From the NCBI GenBank assembly GCA_034437315.1, contig DAOTUC010000093.1, positions 1-7,704 of the forward strand: a DNA stretch of 7,704 nucleotides, written 5' to 3'. A program made the position numbers and the translations under genes. The notes under the pieces were generated by a model. The model made no database searches. It was not told the origin of the DNA and saw only the letters and a program-made list of their open reading frames with translations. This document shows positions 1-7,457 of this stretch, piece after piece. The first letter of the stretch is position 1, and each line of letters starts with the position of its first letter. Source of the stretch: DSAR01 sp034437315 (lineage in GTDB: Bacteria; Chloroflexota; Anaerolineae; B4-G1).

Positions 1-119
1 GAGACCCTAAAGGTTTTGCTCAAGGCCGCGCAAACAACGTTTTTGCCTTAAACAATGACCTTTTTCCATCAAAACCAGCGCAGAAACCTTTAGGGTCTAT
101 GATGGGCCATGCGAAATCC
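1..119. repeat. MITE-like palindromic element, core and right arm (left end cut by window)
   Basis: Positions 2-17 (AGACCCTAAAGGTTTT) and 84-98 are inverted copies that pair over 15 bases; the G at 83 breaks the sixteenth pair. The core between them is AT-richer than the genes and holds small hairpins such as AAGGC/GCCTT at 22-26 and 45-49. An outer arm, GCCATGCGAAATCC at 106-119, is the exact reverse complement of the 14 bases preceding the second copy at 7589-7602. A full element would therefore be about 133 bp: outer arm, inner arm, core, inner arm, outer arm. It encodes no protein. Short length, nested terminal inverted repeats and high identity between copies are what miniature inverted-repeat elements or large REP-type elements look like. 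The parent transposase, if any, is not in the window. Confidence 0.8.
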
Positions 120-148
120 TGAAGACCCACCGGCAATGCTCAAAAAAT

Positions 149-209
149 GGGACGCAGATGAAGGCTGTTTTTATCTTGATCTGTGAAAATCGGTATGAAT
201 CTGTGTCCC
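149..209. repeat. Imperfect palindromic intergenic repeat
   Basis: GGGACGCAGAT at the left end faces ATCTGTGTCCC at the right end, with one mismatch (G/T) in the 11-base arm. The middle contains TTATCTTGATCTGTGAAAATC. It resembles a dispersed 'GGACGCAGATGAACGCAGAT...' intergenic palindrome that I recall from many environmental bacterial genomes, including Chloroflexota; that link is from memory. It is non-coding, and this copy looks degenerate in its inner part. Confidence 0.6.
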
Positions 210-229
210 AATAAGATTTGTCAGTCAAT

Positions 230-372
230 CTGGAGTTTTCCACTTAAGAATTCGGAAGTCTTCCGTCGAGTATCTCAGAGGCAAAGCTGATTGACTATCA
301 CGTCAAAATCGGCTGTTCAATGCGCCTTTTGAGACTACCGAATTCTAATGACGATTGACTGGAAAACTCCAG
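230..372. repeat. Nested inverted-repeat element upstream of the phosphatase gene
   Basis: The outer arms are CTGGAGTTTTCCA at 230-242 and its perfect 13-bp reverse complement at 360-372. The inner arms are AGAATTCGGAAGTC at 247-260 and GACTACCGAATTCT at 333-346, which pair with one mismatch. The element is thus about 143 bp, with a two-part stem and a central loop of about 72 bases. The octamer GATTGACT occurs at 289-296 and 353-360 and inverted at 223-230. No protein is encoded. It looks like a non-autonomous palindromic repeat. The right arm ends 58 bases before the chosen start of the phosphatase gene, so the gene's promoter may lie in or upstream of the element. Confidence 0.65.
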
Positions 373-411
373 GGCAATCAACTCCATTGGGTCCAAGTTC
401 AAGTGGGCGGT

Positions 412-418
412 GAGAGGA
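412..418 (+). promoter_or_regulatory. Ribosome binding site deciding the phosphatase start
   Basis: GAGAGGA lies 11 bases before the ATG at 430. The longer in-frame alternative, a TTG at 355, has no ribosome site, sits inside the palindromic repeat at 230-372, and would add 25 residues unlike anything in the family. The ATG at 430 is therefore preferred. Confidence 0.6.
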
Positions 419-429
419 AAGCATCCGCT

Positions 430-1890
430 ATGTTAAAATGGTTCAAACGTTCTGCACCGAGGAAAGTATTCGTCACGGGATTGGATTGCGCGCCGCCGCC
501 GGTCCTGTTCCACACCGGGGCCGAAGAGACCCTGGGCCTGAGGGATCAACTGCCCAACCTGAGCCGCCTGATCGACGAGGGGATCTACGGGCCGCTGTCC
601 AGTTCCATCCCGTGCATCACCGTCCCAGCCTGGACCTCGATGCTCGCCAGCAAGGACCCCGGCGAGTTGGGTTTCTACGGTTTCCGCAACCGGGCCGACC
701 ATTCCTACGACCGCATGTCGATCGCCACGTCCAACGCCATCCACGACCGGCGCGTGTGGGAGGTGTTGAGCGAGGCCGGCAAGACCTCCGCCGTCGTCGG
801 CGTGCCGCAGACCTATCCCGTCAAACCCTTCGATGGGCATATGGTCAGCAGCTTCCTCACCCCCAGCACGCAGCGGCAATACACCCATCCCCACGAACTG
901 CGCTACGAGATCGACCGGGTGCTGGACGGCGCCGAATACGACGTTGACGTGCCGCGCTTCCGCACCGATGACAAGGACTTCCTCCTGCGCCAGATCCAGG
1001 AGATGACCGAGAAGCGCTTCGCTGTCATCAAATACCTCCTGCGCGAGAAGCCGTGGGATTTCTTCATGTTCGTCGAGATCGGGCTGGATCGCCTCCACCA
1101 CGGAATGTGGAAATTCTGGGATCCAGGCCACATCAAACACGAGCCGGGTAATCCCTACGAGAGCGCCATCCCTGACTACTACCGCTACCTGGACCGGGAG
1201 ATGGGCGAGATCCTGGGGATGCTAGACGACGAGACCGTGGTGCTGCTCGTCTCCGATCACGGGGCCCAGGCGATGGAAGGCGGCTTCGCCATCAACGAGT
1301 GGCTGCGGAAAGAGGGCTTGCTGGTGTTGAAGAGCGAACCTCGCTACGAGGGCATCGTGCCTTTCGAGAAGGTCGAGGTGGATTGGGAGAAAACGACCGC
1401 CTGGGGGGCTGGCGGCTACTACGCCCGCATCTTCTTGAACGTGGAGGGCCGCGAGTCCGAGGGCAAAATCCCCGCCAACGATTACGAAAAGGTGCGTGAC
1501 GAATTAAAGGCGCGGATCGAGGCCATCCCAAATCACGCCGGCGCCCCGATGAACTCCGTGGTCTTCAAACCGGACGAGCTATATCGCAAGGTGCGCGATC
1601 CCCAGGACGGCGGGGCTGTGCCGCCCGATCTGATGGTCTACTTCGGGGACTTGCGCTGGCGCTCCATCGGCTCTTTCGGCATCCCAGAGATTTACACTTT
1701 TGAGAACGACCTGGGGCCCGACGACGCCAACCACGCCCAGAACGGGGTGTTCGTGCTATGGGACCCGCGCCACAATCACGGCGGGCGTTACGTGGAGGGG
1801 CTGCAACTGATGGACGTGGCCCCCACGGTGTTGGACCTGATGCAGGTCTCGGTGCCGCCGGATATGCAGGGGAAGGTGGTGTCGCGCTAG
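430..1890 (+). CDS. Alkaline phosphatase superfamily protein (type I phosphodiesterase / nucleotide pyrophosphatase type)
   Basis: This 486-residue protein has the two-metal hydrolase fold of the alkaline phosphatase superfamily, closest in style to the type I phosphodiesterase/nucleotide pyrophosphatase family. The first metal Asp is D19 in VFVTGLD. The likely nucleophile is T64 in CITVPAWTSM, followed by the typical GELGFYGF turn. Further metal ligands are D220 and H224 in GLDRLHHG, D276/H277 in LLVSDHGAQ, and H435 in NHAQNG. All expected metal and nucleophile positions are present, so it should be active on a phosphate mono- or diester; the substrate cannot be read from sequence. There is no signal peptide or membrane segment, since the basic start (MLKWFKRSAPRK) runs straight into the first beta strand, so a cytosolic place is likely. 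It is followed 72 bases later by the cupin gene on the same strand, which may be co-transcribed. Other members of this superfamily act on sulfate esters or as phosphoglycerate mutases, but the GLD...PAWTSM pattern favours a phosphodiesterase-like enzyme. Confidence 0.9.
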   Translation: MLKWFKRSAPRKVFVTGLDCAPPPVLFHTGAEETLGLRDQLPNLSRLIDEGIYGPLSSSIPCITVPAWTSMLASKDPGELGFYGFRNRADHSYDRMSIATSNAIHDRRVWEVLSEAGKTSAVVGVPQTYPVKPFDGHMVSSFLTPSTQRQYTHPHELRYEIDRVLDGAEYDVDVPRFRTDDKDFLLRQIQEMTEKRFAVIKYLLREKPWDFFMFVEIGLDRLHHGMWKFWDPGHIKHEPGNPYESAIPDYYRYLDREMGEILGMLDDETVVLLVSDHGAQAMEGGFAINEWLRKEGLLVLKSEPRYEGIVPFEKVEVDWEKTTAWGAGGYYARIFLNVEGRESEGKIPANDYEKVRDELKARIEAIPNHAGAPMNSVVFKPDELYRKVRDPQDGGAVPPDLMVYFGDLRWRSIGSFGIPEIYTFENDLGPDDANHAQNGVFVLWDPRHNHGGRYVEGLQLMDVAPTVLDLMQVSVPPDMQGKVVSR

Positions 1891-1923
1891 CATGGGAGGG
1901 GATTGGAAGTGAGAACCTCCCGG

Positions 1924-1949
1924 TTGAAGTAGCTGATTTGCTACGTCAA
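1924..1949 (+). promoter_or_regulatory. Small stem-loop directly before the cupin ribosome site
   Basis: TTGAAGTAGC and GCTACGTCAA pair over ten positions with one mismatch around a six-base loop (TGATTT). The stem ends immediately before AAGGAG at 1950-1955, the ribosome site of the cupin gene, seven bases from its ATG. It could modulate translation or processing of the mRNA; it could also be chance. The rest of the 72-base gap has a GGGAGG/CCTCCC inverted pair and no clear promoter. Confidence 0.35.
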
Positions 1950-1962
1950 AAGGAGCCAACGT

Positions 1963-2307
1963 ATGATCACCAGAAAACTTTCTGACACCGGCATTATGGA
2001 CAACGCCCACAACGTCGATGCGCGGAACCTGTACAACACGCCGGACGCGATGATCACCGTCATCACGCTCAAACCCGGGCAATCGCTGAAGCGCCACATC
2101 ACGCCGGTGGACGTGGCGTTTTACGTCCTGAGCGGCAAGGGGGTTGTGGAGATCGGCGACGAAAAACAAGAGGTAGAGGCGGACACCCTGGTGGAGAGCG
2201 CGAAAGACATCGTGCATTGCTGGTACAACGAAAGCGATGAACCGCTCCGCTTTATGGTCGTGAAAGCGCCCAAACCGACGCGCAAGACGGCCTTCATAGG
2301 GGATTGA
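1963..2307 (+). CDS. Small cupin-domain protein with altered metal motif
   Basis: The 114-residue protein is a single cupin beta barrel (residues about 30-103). A strong ribosome site (AAGGAG, seven bases upstream) fixes the ATG at 1963. The first cupin motif reads GQSLKRHITPVDVAFYVLSG. H45 is kept, but the second His of the usual HxH is T47 and the usual Glu is D50. The second motif, DIVHCWYN, keeps H85 and N89 but lacks the usual Pro. The metal site is thus H45, possibly D50, and H85, so metal binding may be weaker or differently arranged than in enzymatic cupins. From memory, the HITPVDV(F/A)FYVL pattern recurs in other small cupins, which suggests a real subfamily and not decay. Function is unknown; such proteins may be isomerase-like or small-molecule binding proteins. 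It may share a transcript with the phosphatase upstream and the M23 gene 49 bases downstream. Confidence 0.88.
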   Translation: MITRKLSDTGIMDNAHNVDARNLYNTPDAMITVITLKPGQSLKRHITPVDVAFYVLSGKGVVEIGDEKQEVEADTLVESAKDIVHCWYNESDEPLRFMVVKAPKPTRKTAFIGD

Positions 2308-2341
2308 CGGATAAACTCCCCGTGAGCGGTTGCCCCTGTAC

Positions 2342-2348
2342 AGAGGGA
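2342..2348 (+). promoter_or_regulatory. Ribosome binding site deciding the M23 peptidase start
   Basis: AGAGGGA lies eight bases before the ATG at 2357. The in-frame TTG at 2330 has no comparable site and would itself include this sequence as coding, so the ATG is preferred. Confidence 0.6.
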
Positions 2349-2356
2349 AACGTGCA

Positions 2357-3358
2357 ATGACAGAGACAACCAATCTGAATAACGCGAAAGGGGGCGGCGG
2401 TCGCCCCCTTTCTTTGGTTTTCTGGGGCCTTCTGATCACCATCCTGGCGGCGGGCGCGTACCTGGTGGGCGCCAACCTGGCCCGCCGCTGGGCCCCGCCC
2501 CTGCTGGCGAGTCCCATTGAGGCGACGACGGCCGGGTCTCGCGCGACGGCGGTCGTCGGGGAACCGGTCGCCGCTGCGCAAGCGCTCGAAATCGGCGTCC
2601 CCATAGATGGTGAGCTGGAAGAGACCACCATCGACCGCTGGCGATTCCAGGGGATCGCCGGGCAATCGGTGACCATCGAGATGTGGCTCCACCCCGGTTC
2701 CGGTTCCAGCGTCGACGCCGAGTTAGCGGTCGAACTGATCGGCCCCGACGGCGCGACGCTGGCTCAAGAGGCCGGGTCGGTCTTCCTGCCGCCCTACCTG
2801 AGCTTCACTGTCCTACCCGCCACCGACTCATACGTCGTGCAGGTCTCGCCCACGTCTGGAGCGCCGGGCCGGTATTCGATGCTGCTCACCCTGAGCGACC
2901 CCAGAGCGCCGCGAGCGACCGGCGCGCCCGCCGAACCCCGGTCGCCCACCCTCACGCCCGACAACACCGCCGTCGCGGCCTCCGCCGGCATGTTCCAATG
3001 GCCCACCGTGCGCCGCGCGATCTCCGGCTGGACCTTCCACGATCCCCGCAACCCGGGCCATATCGGGCTCGATATCGCCGCCGTGATGTGGGATCCGATC
3101 TACGCCGCCGCCGAGGGAGTCGTGACCTTCTCCGATTGGGGCGGGGGCTACGGCAACCTGGTCGTCGTGGAACACCACGGCGGATGGACGACCTATTACG
3201 CTCACTTCACCGAGATCGCGGTCGAGGTAGGGCAGAACGTGCACCAGGGGCAACTCCTGGGCGGCGCCGGAACGACCGGCTATTCCACCGGCCCGCACCT
3301 GCACTTCGAGATCCGCTACCAGGGCCGGCCGGTCGACCCCCACATCTACCTGCCATAG
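2357..3358 (+). CDS. Membrane-anchored M23 family (LytM-type) metallopeptidase
   Basis: This 333-residue protein has three parts. Residues 1-17 are a short cytosolic tail and about 18-40 a single hydrophobic helix (LVFWGLLITILAAGAYLVGA). No lipobox or convincing signal-peptidase site follows, so it is probably membrane-anchored with its bulk outside. Residues about 80-182 form a beta-rich region resembling bacterial pre-peptidase C-terminal (PPC-like) sandwiches (IDRWRFQGIAGQSVTIEM...PGRYSMLLTL). A Pro/Ala/Thr-rich linker leads to the M23 domain at about 225-330. The zinc ligands and catalytic residues are present: H235 and D239 in GHIGLD (HxxxD), H283 in YYAHF, and H314/H316 in GPHLHFE (HxH). 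It should therefore be an active Zn endopeptidase, most likely cutting peptide crossbridges of peptidoglycan during growth or division. Placing an adhesive-type sandwich between the anchor and the enzyme suggests positioning at the wall. It is the last gene of the + strand group. Confidence 0.93.
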   Translation: MTETTNLNNAKGGGGRPLSLVFWGLLITILAAGAYLVGANLARRWAPPLLASPIEATTAGSRATAVVGEPVAAAQALEIGVPIDGELEETTIDRWRFQGIAGQSVTIEMWLHPGSGSSVDAELAVELIGPDGATLAQEAGSVFLPPYLSFTVLPATDSYVVQVSPTSGAPGRYSMLLTLSDPRAPRATGAPAEPRSPTLTPDNTAVAASAGMFQWPTVRRAISGWTFHDPRNPGHIGLDIAAVMWDPIYAAAEGVVTFSDWGGGYGNLVVVEHHGGWTTYYAHFTEIAVEVGQNVHQGQLLGGAGTTGYSTGPHLHFEIRYQGRPVDPHIYLP

Positions 3359-3384
3359 ACAGCGCGAAGCTGGTCGTGGTTGGG

Positions 3385-3501
3385 ATGGTGAGCAATGGCT
3401 TTTCCATCGCTGCCCCCGACGATGCGGGGATGCTGGACGTCGTCGGCTTTGACACGACGACACCGCGCGTCATCGGTGATTTCGCCACGGGCAAGTTTTA
3501 G
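3385..3501 (+). pseudogene. Possible short coding remnant after the M23 gene
   Basis: An open frame of 38 codons runs from ATG at 3385 to TAG at 3501, starting MVSNGFSIAAPDDAG and ending PRVIGDFATGKF. The composition looks protein-like (acidic, with Gly/Asp/Thr turns), and the frame stays open upstream through the M23 gene in another register. There is no good ribosome site. I do not recognise it. It may be the tail of a lost or displaced gene, a tiny real gene, or chance. Confidence 0.25.
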
Positions 3502-3511
3502 TACATAGGGA

Positions 3512-3556
3512 AGCGGGGTGCATGCGAGTAGCAAAGCTACTCGCATGCACCCCGCT
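3512..3556. terminator. Perfect 21-bp hairpin between convergent genes (terminator-like or REP-like)
   Basis: The left arm 3512-3532 (starting AGCGGGGTGCATGCG) and right arm 3536-3556 are perfect reverse complements around the loop AAA. A stem this long and exact between converging genes is a natural two-way transcription stop. There is no T-run on either side, so it is not a textbook Rho-independent terminator. Its right flank, CGGTTTATTGAGATGATACC at 3559-3578, resembles the right flank of the repeat upstream of pepF (7562-7581; 16 of 20 identical), which points to a dispersed palindromic repeat family doing double duty. Confidence 0.6.
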
Positions 3557-3581
3557 CTCGGTTTATTGAGATGATACCTGG

Positions 3582-3610
3582 TTGGGCGGTTTTAGCATAG
3601 AAACGCCCAA
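3582..3610. repeat. Weaker stem-loop in the convergent spacer
   Basis: TTGGGCG at 3582-3588 pairs with CGCCCAA at 3604-3610 around a 15-base loop. It lies about 80 bases beyond the DUF58 stop and could help end the - strand transcript, but no T-run follows on either strand. Between 3611 and 3690 I see only a minor palindrome (GAGATAGATTATCTC) and no gene. Confidence 0.35.
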
Positions 3611-3690
3611 TGGGGGTTGGCCTACTACCCATAAGGTGATTGAGTCGACACGCATTCACGGGTATTGGTTTTAGCTGGAGATAGATTATC

Positions 3691-4650
3691 TCATCGCGCC
3701 ACGCCGACCTGCCGCAAATCATAGAGCGCCACCCGGTCGAAAGGCGTGCTCGTCTCCACCGGGACGTAGTGCGCGCCACGGGAGCGGCAGACGGCCCGGA
3801 TTTCCGCCCGCCAATCGTCCAGCCGTTCCCGGTAGCGGGCGCGCATCCCGCCGTCGATGGTCACCTCCTGCGCTTCGTTCGTCTCCACGTCCAGCAGTCG
3901 CAGGTCGCCGCCCAGCGGGGGGACCACCTCGTCAGGCGAAAGCGTGTGGATGATGACCACCTCGTGTCCGCGGGCCGCCAGCGCCGTCAGCCCGGCGAGA
4001 TAACCGGTGCTTCCCGCGGATCCATCCACTTCACTCTGCAACGGCGAGAACATATCAGAGAAGAGCACCGTTAACCCCGGCCGGCCGCTGGCGAAGGCGT
4101 AAGCGCGCAGGCTGGCGTTCAGATCGGTTTTCCCCCCGGCCTGCTGCGCCGCCAGCCAGTCAAACAGCCGCATGACGTATCCCCGCCCACGCACCGGCCC
4201 GAACAGCAGAGGGGATTCAGGCGCAGAGGGCCGCAGGTTGACGACCGTCAGCCGGTCGCCGGAGATCAGCGCGACGTAACCCAGCGCCGCCGCCAAGCGT
4301 CGCGCGTACAACCACTTGTTCTCCTCCGCTCCCCCGCTCCCCATCTCCCCCGCTCCCTGTCCCACCGCCCCGCCCCAATCCATCGACCCGCTGCCATCCA
4401 GCAGAATGTGGACCGCCAGGTCCTCCTCCTCCTCGAAGAGCTTGACGTAAGGCCGTTCCAACCGGGCGTAGATGTTCCAATCAACCCGCCGCAGGTCATC
4501 CCCCTTGACGTAGTCCCGGTAATCGGCGAACTCGACCGAGGATCCACGCTTGGTCGAGCGCCGCTCGCCGGCCGTCTGCCCGGCCCGGACGCGGCGGGCG
4601 ACGAGCGTCAATTGCTCCAGTTTGCGTAAAACGGTCTCTTGCAAAATCAT
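3691..4650 (-). CDS. DUF58 domain protein (vWA-like partner of MoxR ATPase)
   Basis: This is a 319-residue DUF58 protein. The family core is clear: SSVEFADYRDYVKGDDLRRVDWN at about 37-59, YARLERPYVKLFEEEEDL to 78, then HILLDGSGSM with D85, S87 and S89 forming a metal-site motif (DxSxS) like that of von Willebrand A domains. The rest has the expected alternating strands and helices (LTVVNLR, LTVLFSDMF, EVVIIHTLSPDEV). No membrane helix is present, so this is a soluble, shorter DUF58; some relatives carry two N-terminal helices. The ATG at 4650 is chosen because the family begins this way (VLRKLEQLTLVARR). Its GGAG ribosome site lies 16 bases upstream inside the end of the ATPase gene, so translation may depend on coupling. 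Known relatives work with MoxR ATPases on client protein maturation. Oddity: residues 93-110 are a Gly-rich insert coded by a G-run tract (see 4321-4376). Confidence 0.93.
   Translation of the reverse strand: MILQETVLRKLEQLTLVARRVRAGQTAGERRSTKRGSSVEFADYRDYVKGDDLRRVDWNIYARLERPYVKLFEEEEDLAVHILLDGSGSMDWGGAVGQGAGEMGSGGAEENKWLYARRLAAALGYVALISGDRLTVVNLRPSAPESPLLFGPVRGRGYVMRLFDWLAAQQAGGKTDLNASLRAYAFASGRPGLTVLFSDMFSPLQSEVDGSAGSTGYLAGLTALAARGHEVVIIHTLSPDEVVPPLGGDLRLLDVETNEAQEVTIDGGMRARYRERLDDWRAEIRAVCRSRGAHYVPVETSTPFDRVALYDLRQVGVAR
4321..4376 (-). repeat. G-rich low-complexity insert within the DUF58 gene
   Basis: On the coding strand this stretch has seven runs of three to five G between 4331 and 4376, separated by one to four bases. 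This satisfies the usual G-quadruplex pattern several times over. The 12-mer TCCCCCGCTCCC (+ strand) occurs at 4330-4341 and again at 4346-4357, a 16-base period. It codes for GGAVGQGAGEMGSGG-type residues 93-110, just after the DxSxS motif, where DUF58 relatives usually run straight from the motif into a Lys-containing helix. The frame is preserved. It looks like a small in-frame tandem expansion. Confidence 0.6.
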
Positions 4651-4660
4651 CCGCGCTGAC

Positions 4661-5655
<995 letters not shown>

Positions 5656-5659
<4 letters not shown>

Positions 5660-7425
5660 AGCGCCTCCAACTCGTCCACCATCCCCCGCAGGACGTCGAA
5701 TCCCCCGCGCCAGAAGTCGGGCGCGGCCATGTCAAAGCCCGCCTCTTCGATGATGTGGGCCGGGCTCTGGGATCCGCCATAGGTCAGGATCTTGAGGAAA
5801 CGGGGCACGAAGGAGCGGCCCTCCTCCTGGTACTGCTGGTAGAGCGCCAACACCAGCAGATGGCCGAAACTGTAGGCATAGCAGTAGAACGGGGTCGCAT
5901 AGAAGTGCGGTATCGCGATCCACTCCCAACGGAAATCATCGGAGACGTCGACCGCGTCGCCGAACTGATCGCGCAGGTTACCCAGATACAGGTCGCACAT
6001 TTCATCGACGGTCGCGCCTTCGAGCGCGCGCTGGTGGGCGGCGATCTCGAACATGACGAAATAGGCCTGGCGGGCGATGGTGGCGTAGGCGTCGTCCAGC
6101 GCGCGGGCCAACAGGCGGCGCTTGAACTGCGGATCGTCCGCCTCGCGGAGCAAGCGCTCGTTCAACAGCATCTCCGAAAAGACGGAGGCTGTCTCGGCCA
6201 GGGGCAACGACGAGTGGAAGGTGAAAACCGAATGCTCGCCCGCCATCAGCGCGTGCACGGCGTGGCCGATTTCGTGGGCCAGCGTCAGCGCGTCGTCCAT
6301 CTTGCCGACGTAATTGGTCAGCACCCACGGAGCGACGCCGGGCAACACACCGGCGCAAAAGGCCCCGCCCCGTTTCCCCGCCCGGATCTCGGCGTCGATG
6401 TGCCCGTCGGCGAAGACGCGTCGGGCGTGCTCGGACAACACGGGCGAGAACTGGGCCAGGGTCTCCAGCACCATCGTCACCGCCGCCGGGTAGGGACATT
6501 CCCGCTCGACCTCGTCCAGGGGCGCGTAGACGTCGTAACGGCGCAATCGGTCCATCCCCAGCCATTCCGCCTTGAGCTGGAAATAGCGCTGGAAGACGGA
6601 GACGTTTTCCCGGCAGACGTCCAACAAGGTCTCCACCACCGGGTCGGGCACGTCGTTCGACAGATTGCGCACGGCAATCGGGGATGCAAAGCCCCGCAAG
6701 GAGACGTTCTCGCTGGCCCAATCGCGCGCCAGATGGGCGTAAATCTGCGAAAGCACCGCTCCCTCGCCGCTGTAGACGCGGTAAAGCTCCTGGTAGGCCG
6801 CAGCCCGCATCGCCGGCGACGGATCCCGGTAATAGGCGCTCAACTCGGCCCGCGTCAGTTCCTGGATCTCGCCCTCGACCTCCAGCTCGAACGCAAAGCG
6901 ATTGGTGATCATCTCGTACAATTTGTTCAACGCATTCGGCCCGTTGACGTCCTTCAGGTTGACGACCTTCTCCTCCGCCTCCGAAAGGGTGTACGGTTTG
7001 AAATGGCGCAACTCCTCCAGGTAATAGGCGTAATCGCCGCTGACGGCGATCAAGCGCTCGGCGGCCTCGTCTTCCAATCCCTTCCACCACAGCGAGAGGA
7101 AGAGTAGACGATTTTGCACGTCGGTCAGCAACTGCTCCATCTGGCCCAAAAAACGCAACGCCTCCTGGGATTGGGTATCCTCGGCAAACCAGAGGTGGGC
7201 GTAACCGCCCAAGCGGCGCAATTTGATCTCGATCTCCTCGTAAAGATGCATCATCGCCAGGAAATCCGCCTCGTCGATCTCCGGCGAGAGCGTCTCGCGC
7301 CGCCCCTCCAATTCCGATACCTGCTGTTCCAACGCCGCCAGGAGCTGCTCCAGATCGTCCCCGGCCAGCGCGGGCAACAGCGCGTCCAACGTCCACCTCG
7401 TCTGTTCAAAAACTTGTTTGCTCAC
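5656..7425 (-). CDS. pepF: Oligoendopeptidase F (M3 family zinc metallopeptidase)
   Basis: This 589-residue protein matches the usual length of about 600 for PepF. The N-terminal part (about 1-200) is the helical oligoendopeptidase F region, followed by the M3 catalytic domain. The zinc motif is HEIGH with H384, E385 and H388, and the third ligand is probably E411 in PLAETASVFSE. The substrate-binding block HFYATPFYCYAYSFG begins at H507. All catalytic residues are present. It should degrade short peptides (roughly 5-20 residues) in the cytosol; no signal peptide is seen. The start is a GTG at 7425, seven bases after GGAGG (7433-7437), with no better ATG nearby. It is the first gene of a tight operon: its TGA overlaps the MoxR GTG by four bases (5656-5659), so the ATPase is probably translated by coupling to pepF. 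Family assignment is secure; its link to the ATPase pair is inferred from gene order only. Confidence 0.96.
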
Positions 7426-7457
7426 GATATCGCCTCCAATATATGCTAATTTATCCG
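7426..7457 (-). promoter_or_regulatory. AT-rich leader with the pepF ribosome site
   Basis: On the - strand this reads CGGATAAATTAGCATATATT and then GGAGG, followed by seven bases and the GTG. The AT-rich stretch could hold a -10 element, with TTGAGA at the edge of the adjoining repeat (about 7464-7469) acting as -35. No arrangement gives good spacing and a sensible transcription start, so the promoter may instead lie in or beyond the repeat at 7458-7579. The ribosome site itself is clear. Confidence 0.35.

Noticed and set aside
355..429. N-terminal extension of the phosphatase from a TTG at 355
   Set aside because: It lies partly inside the palindromic repeat, lacks a ribosome site, and codes for residues without family resemblance; the ATG at 430 has GAGAGGA upstream.
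433..1140. 235-codon open frame on the - strand opposite the phosphatase
   Set aside because: It is the complement of an intact gene with all catalytic residues; no domain or ribosome site is seen.
2330..2356. TTG start for the M23 peptidase nine codons upstream
   Set aside because: No ribosome site precedes it, and the sequence there serves as the ribosome site for the ATG at 2357.
1756..2676. 306-codon - strand frame across the phosphatase end, the cupin and the M23 start
   Set aside because: It crosses three well supported gene regions and their ribosome sites and resembles no known protein.
6002..7396. 464-codon open frame on the - strand in another register within pepF
   Set aside because: Its Arg/Gly/Pro-rich composition is typical of a shifted frame in GC-rich DNA; pepF explains the region.
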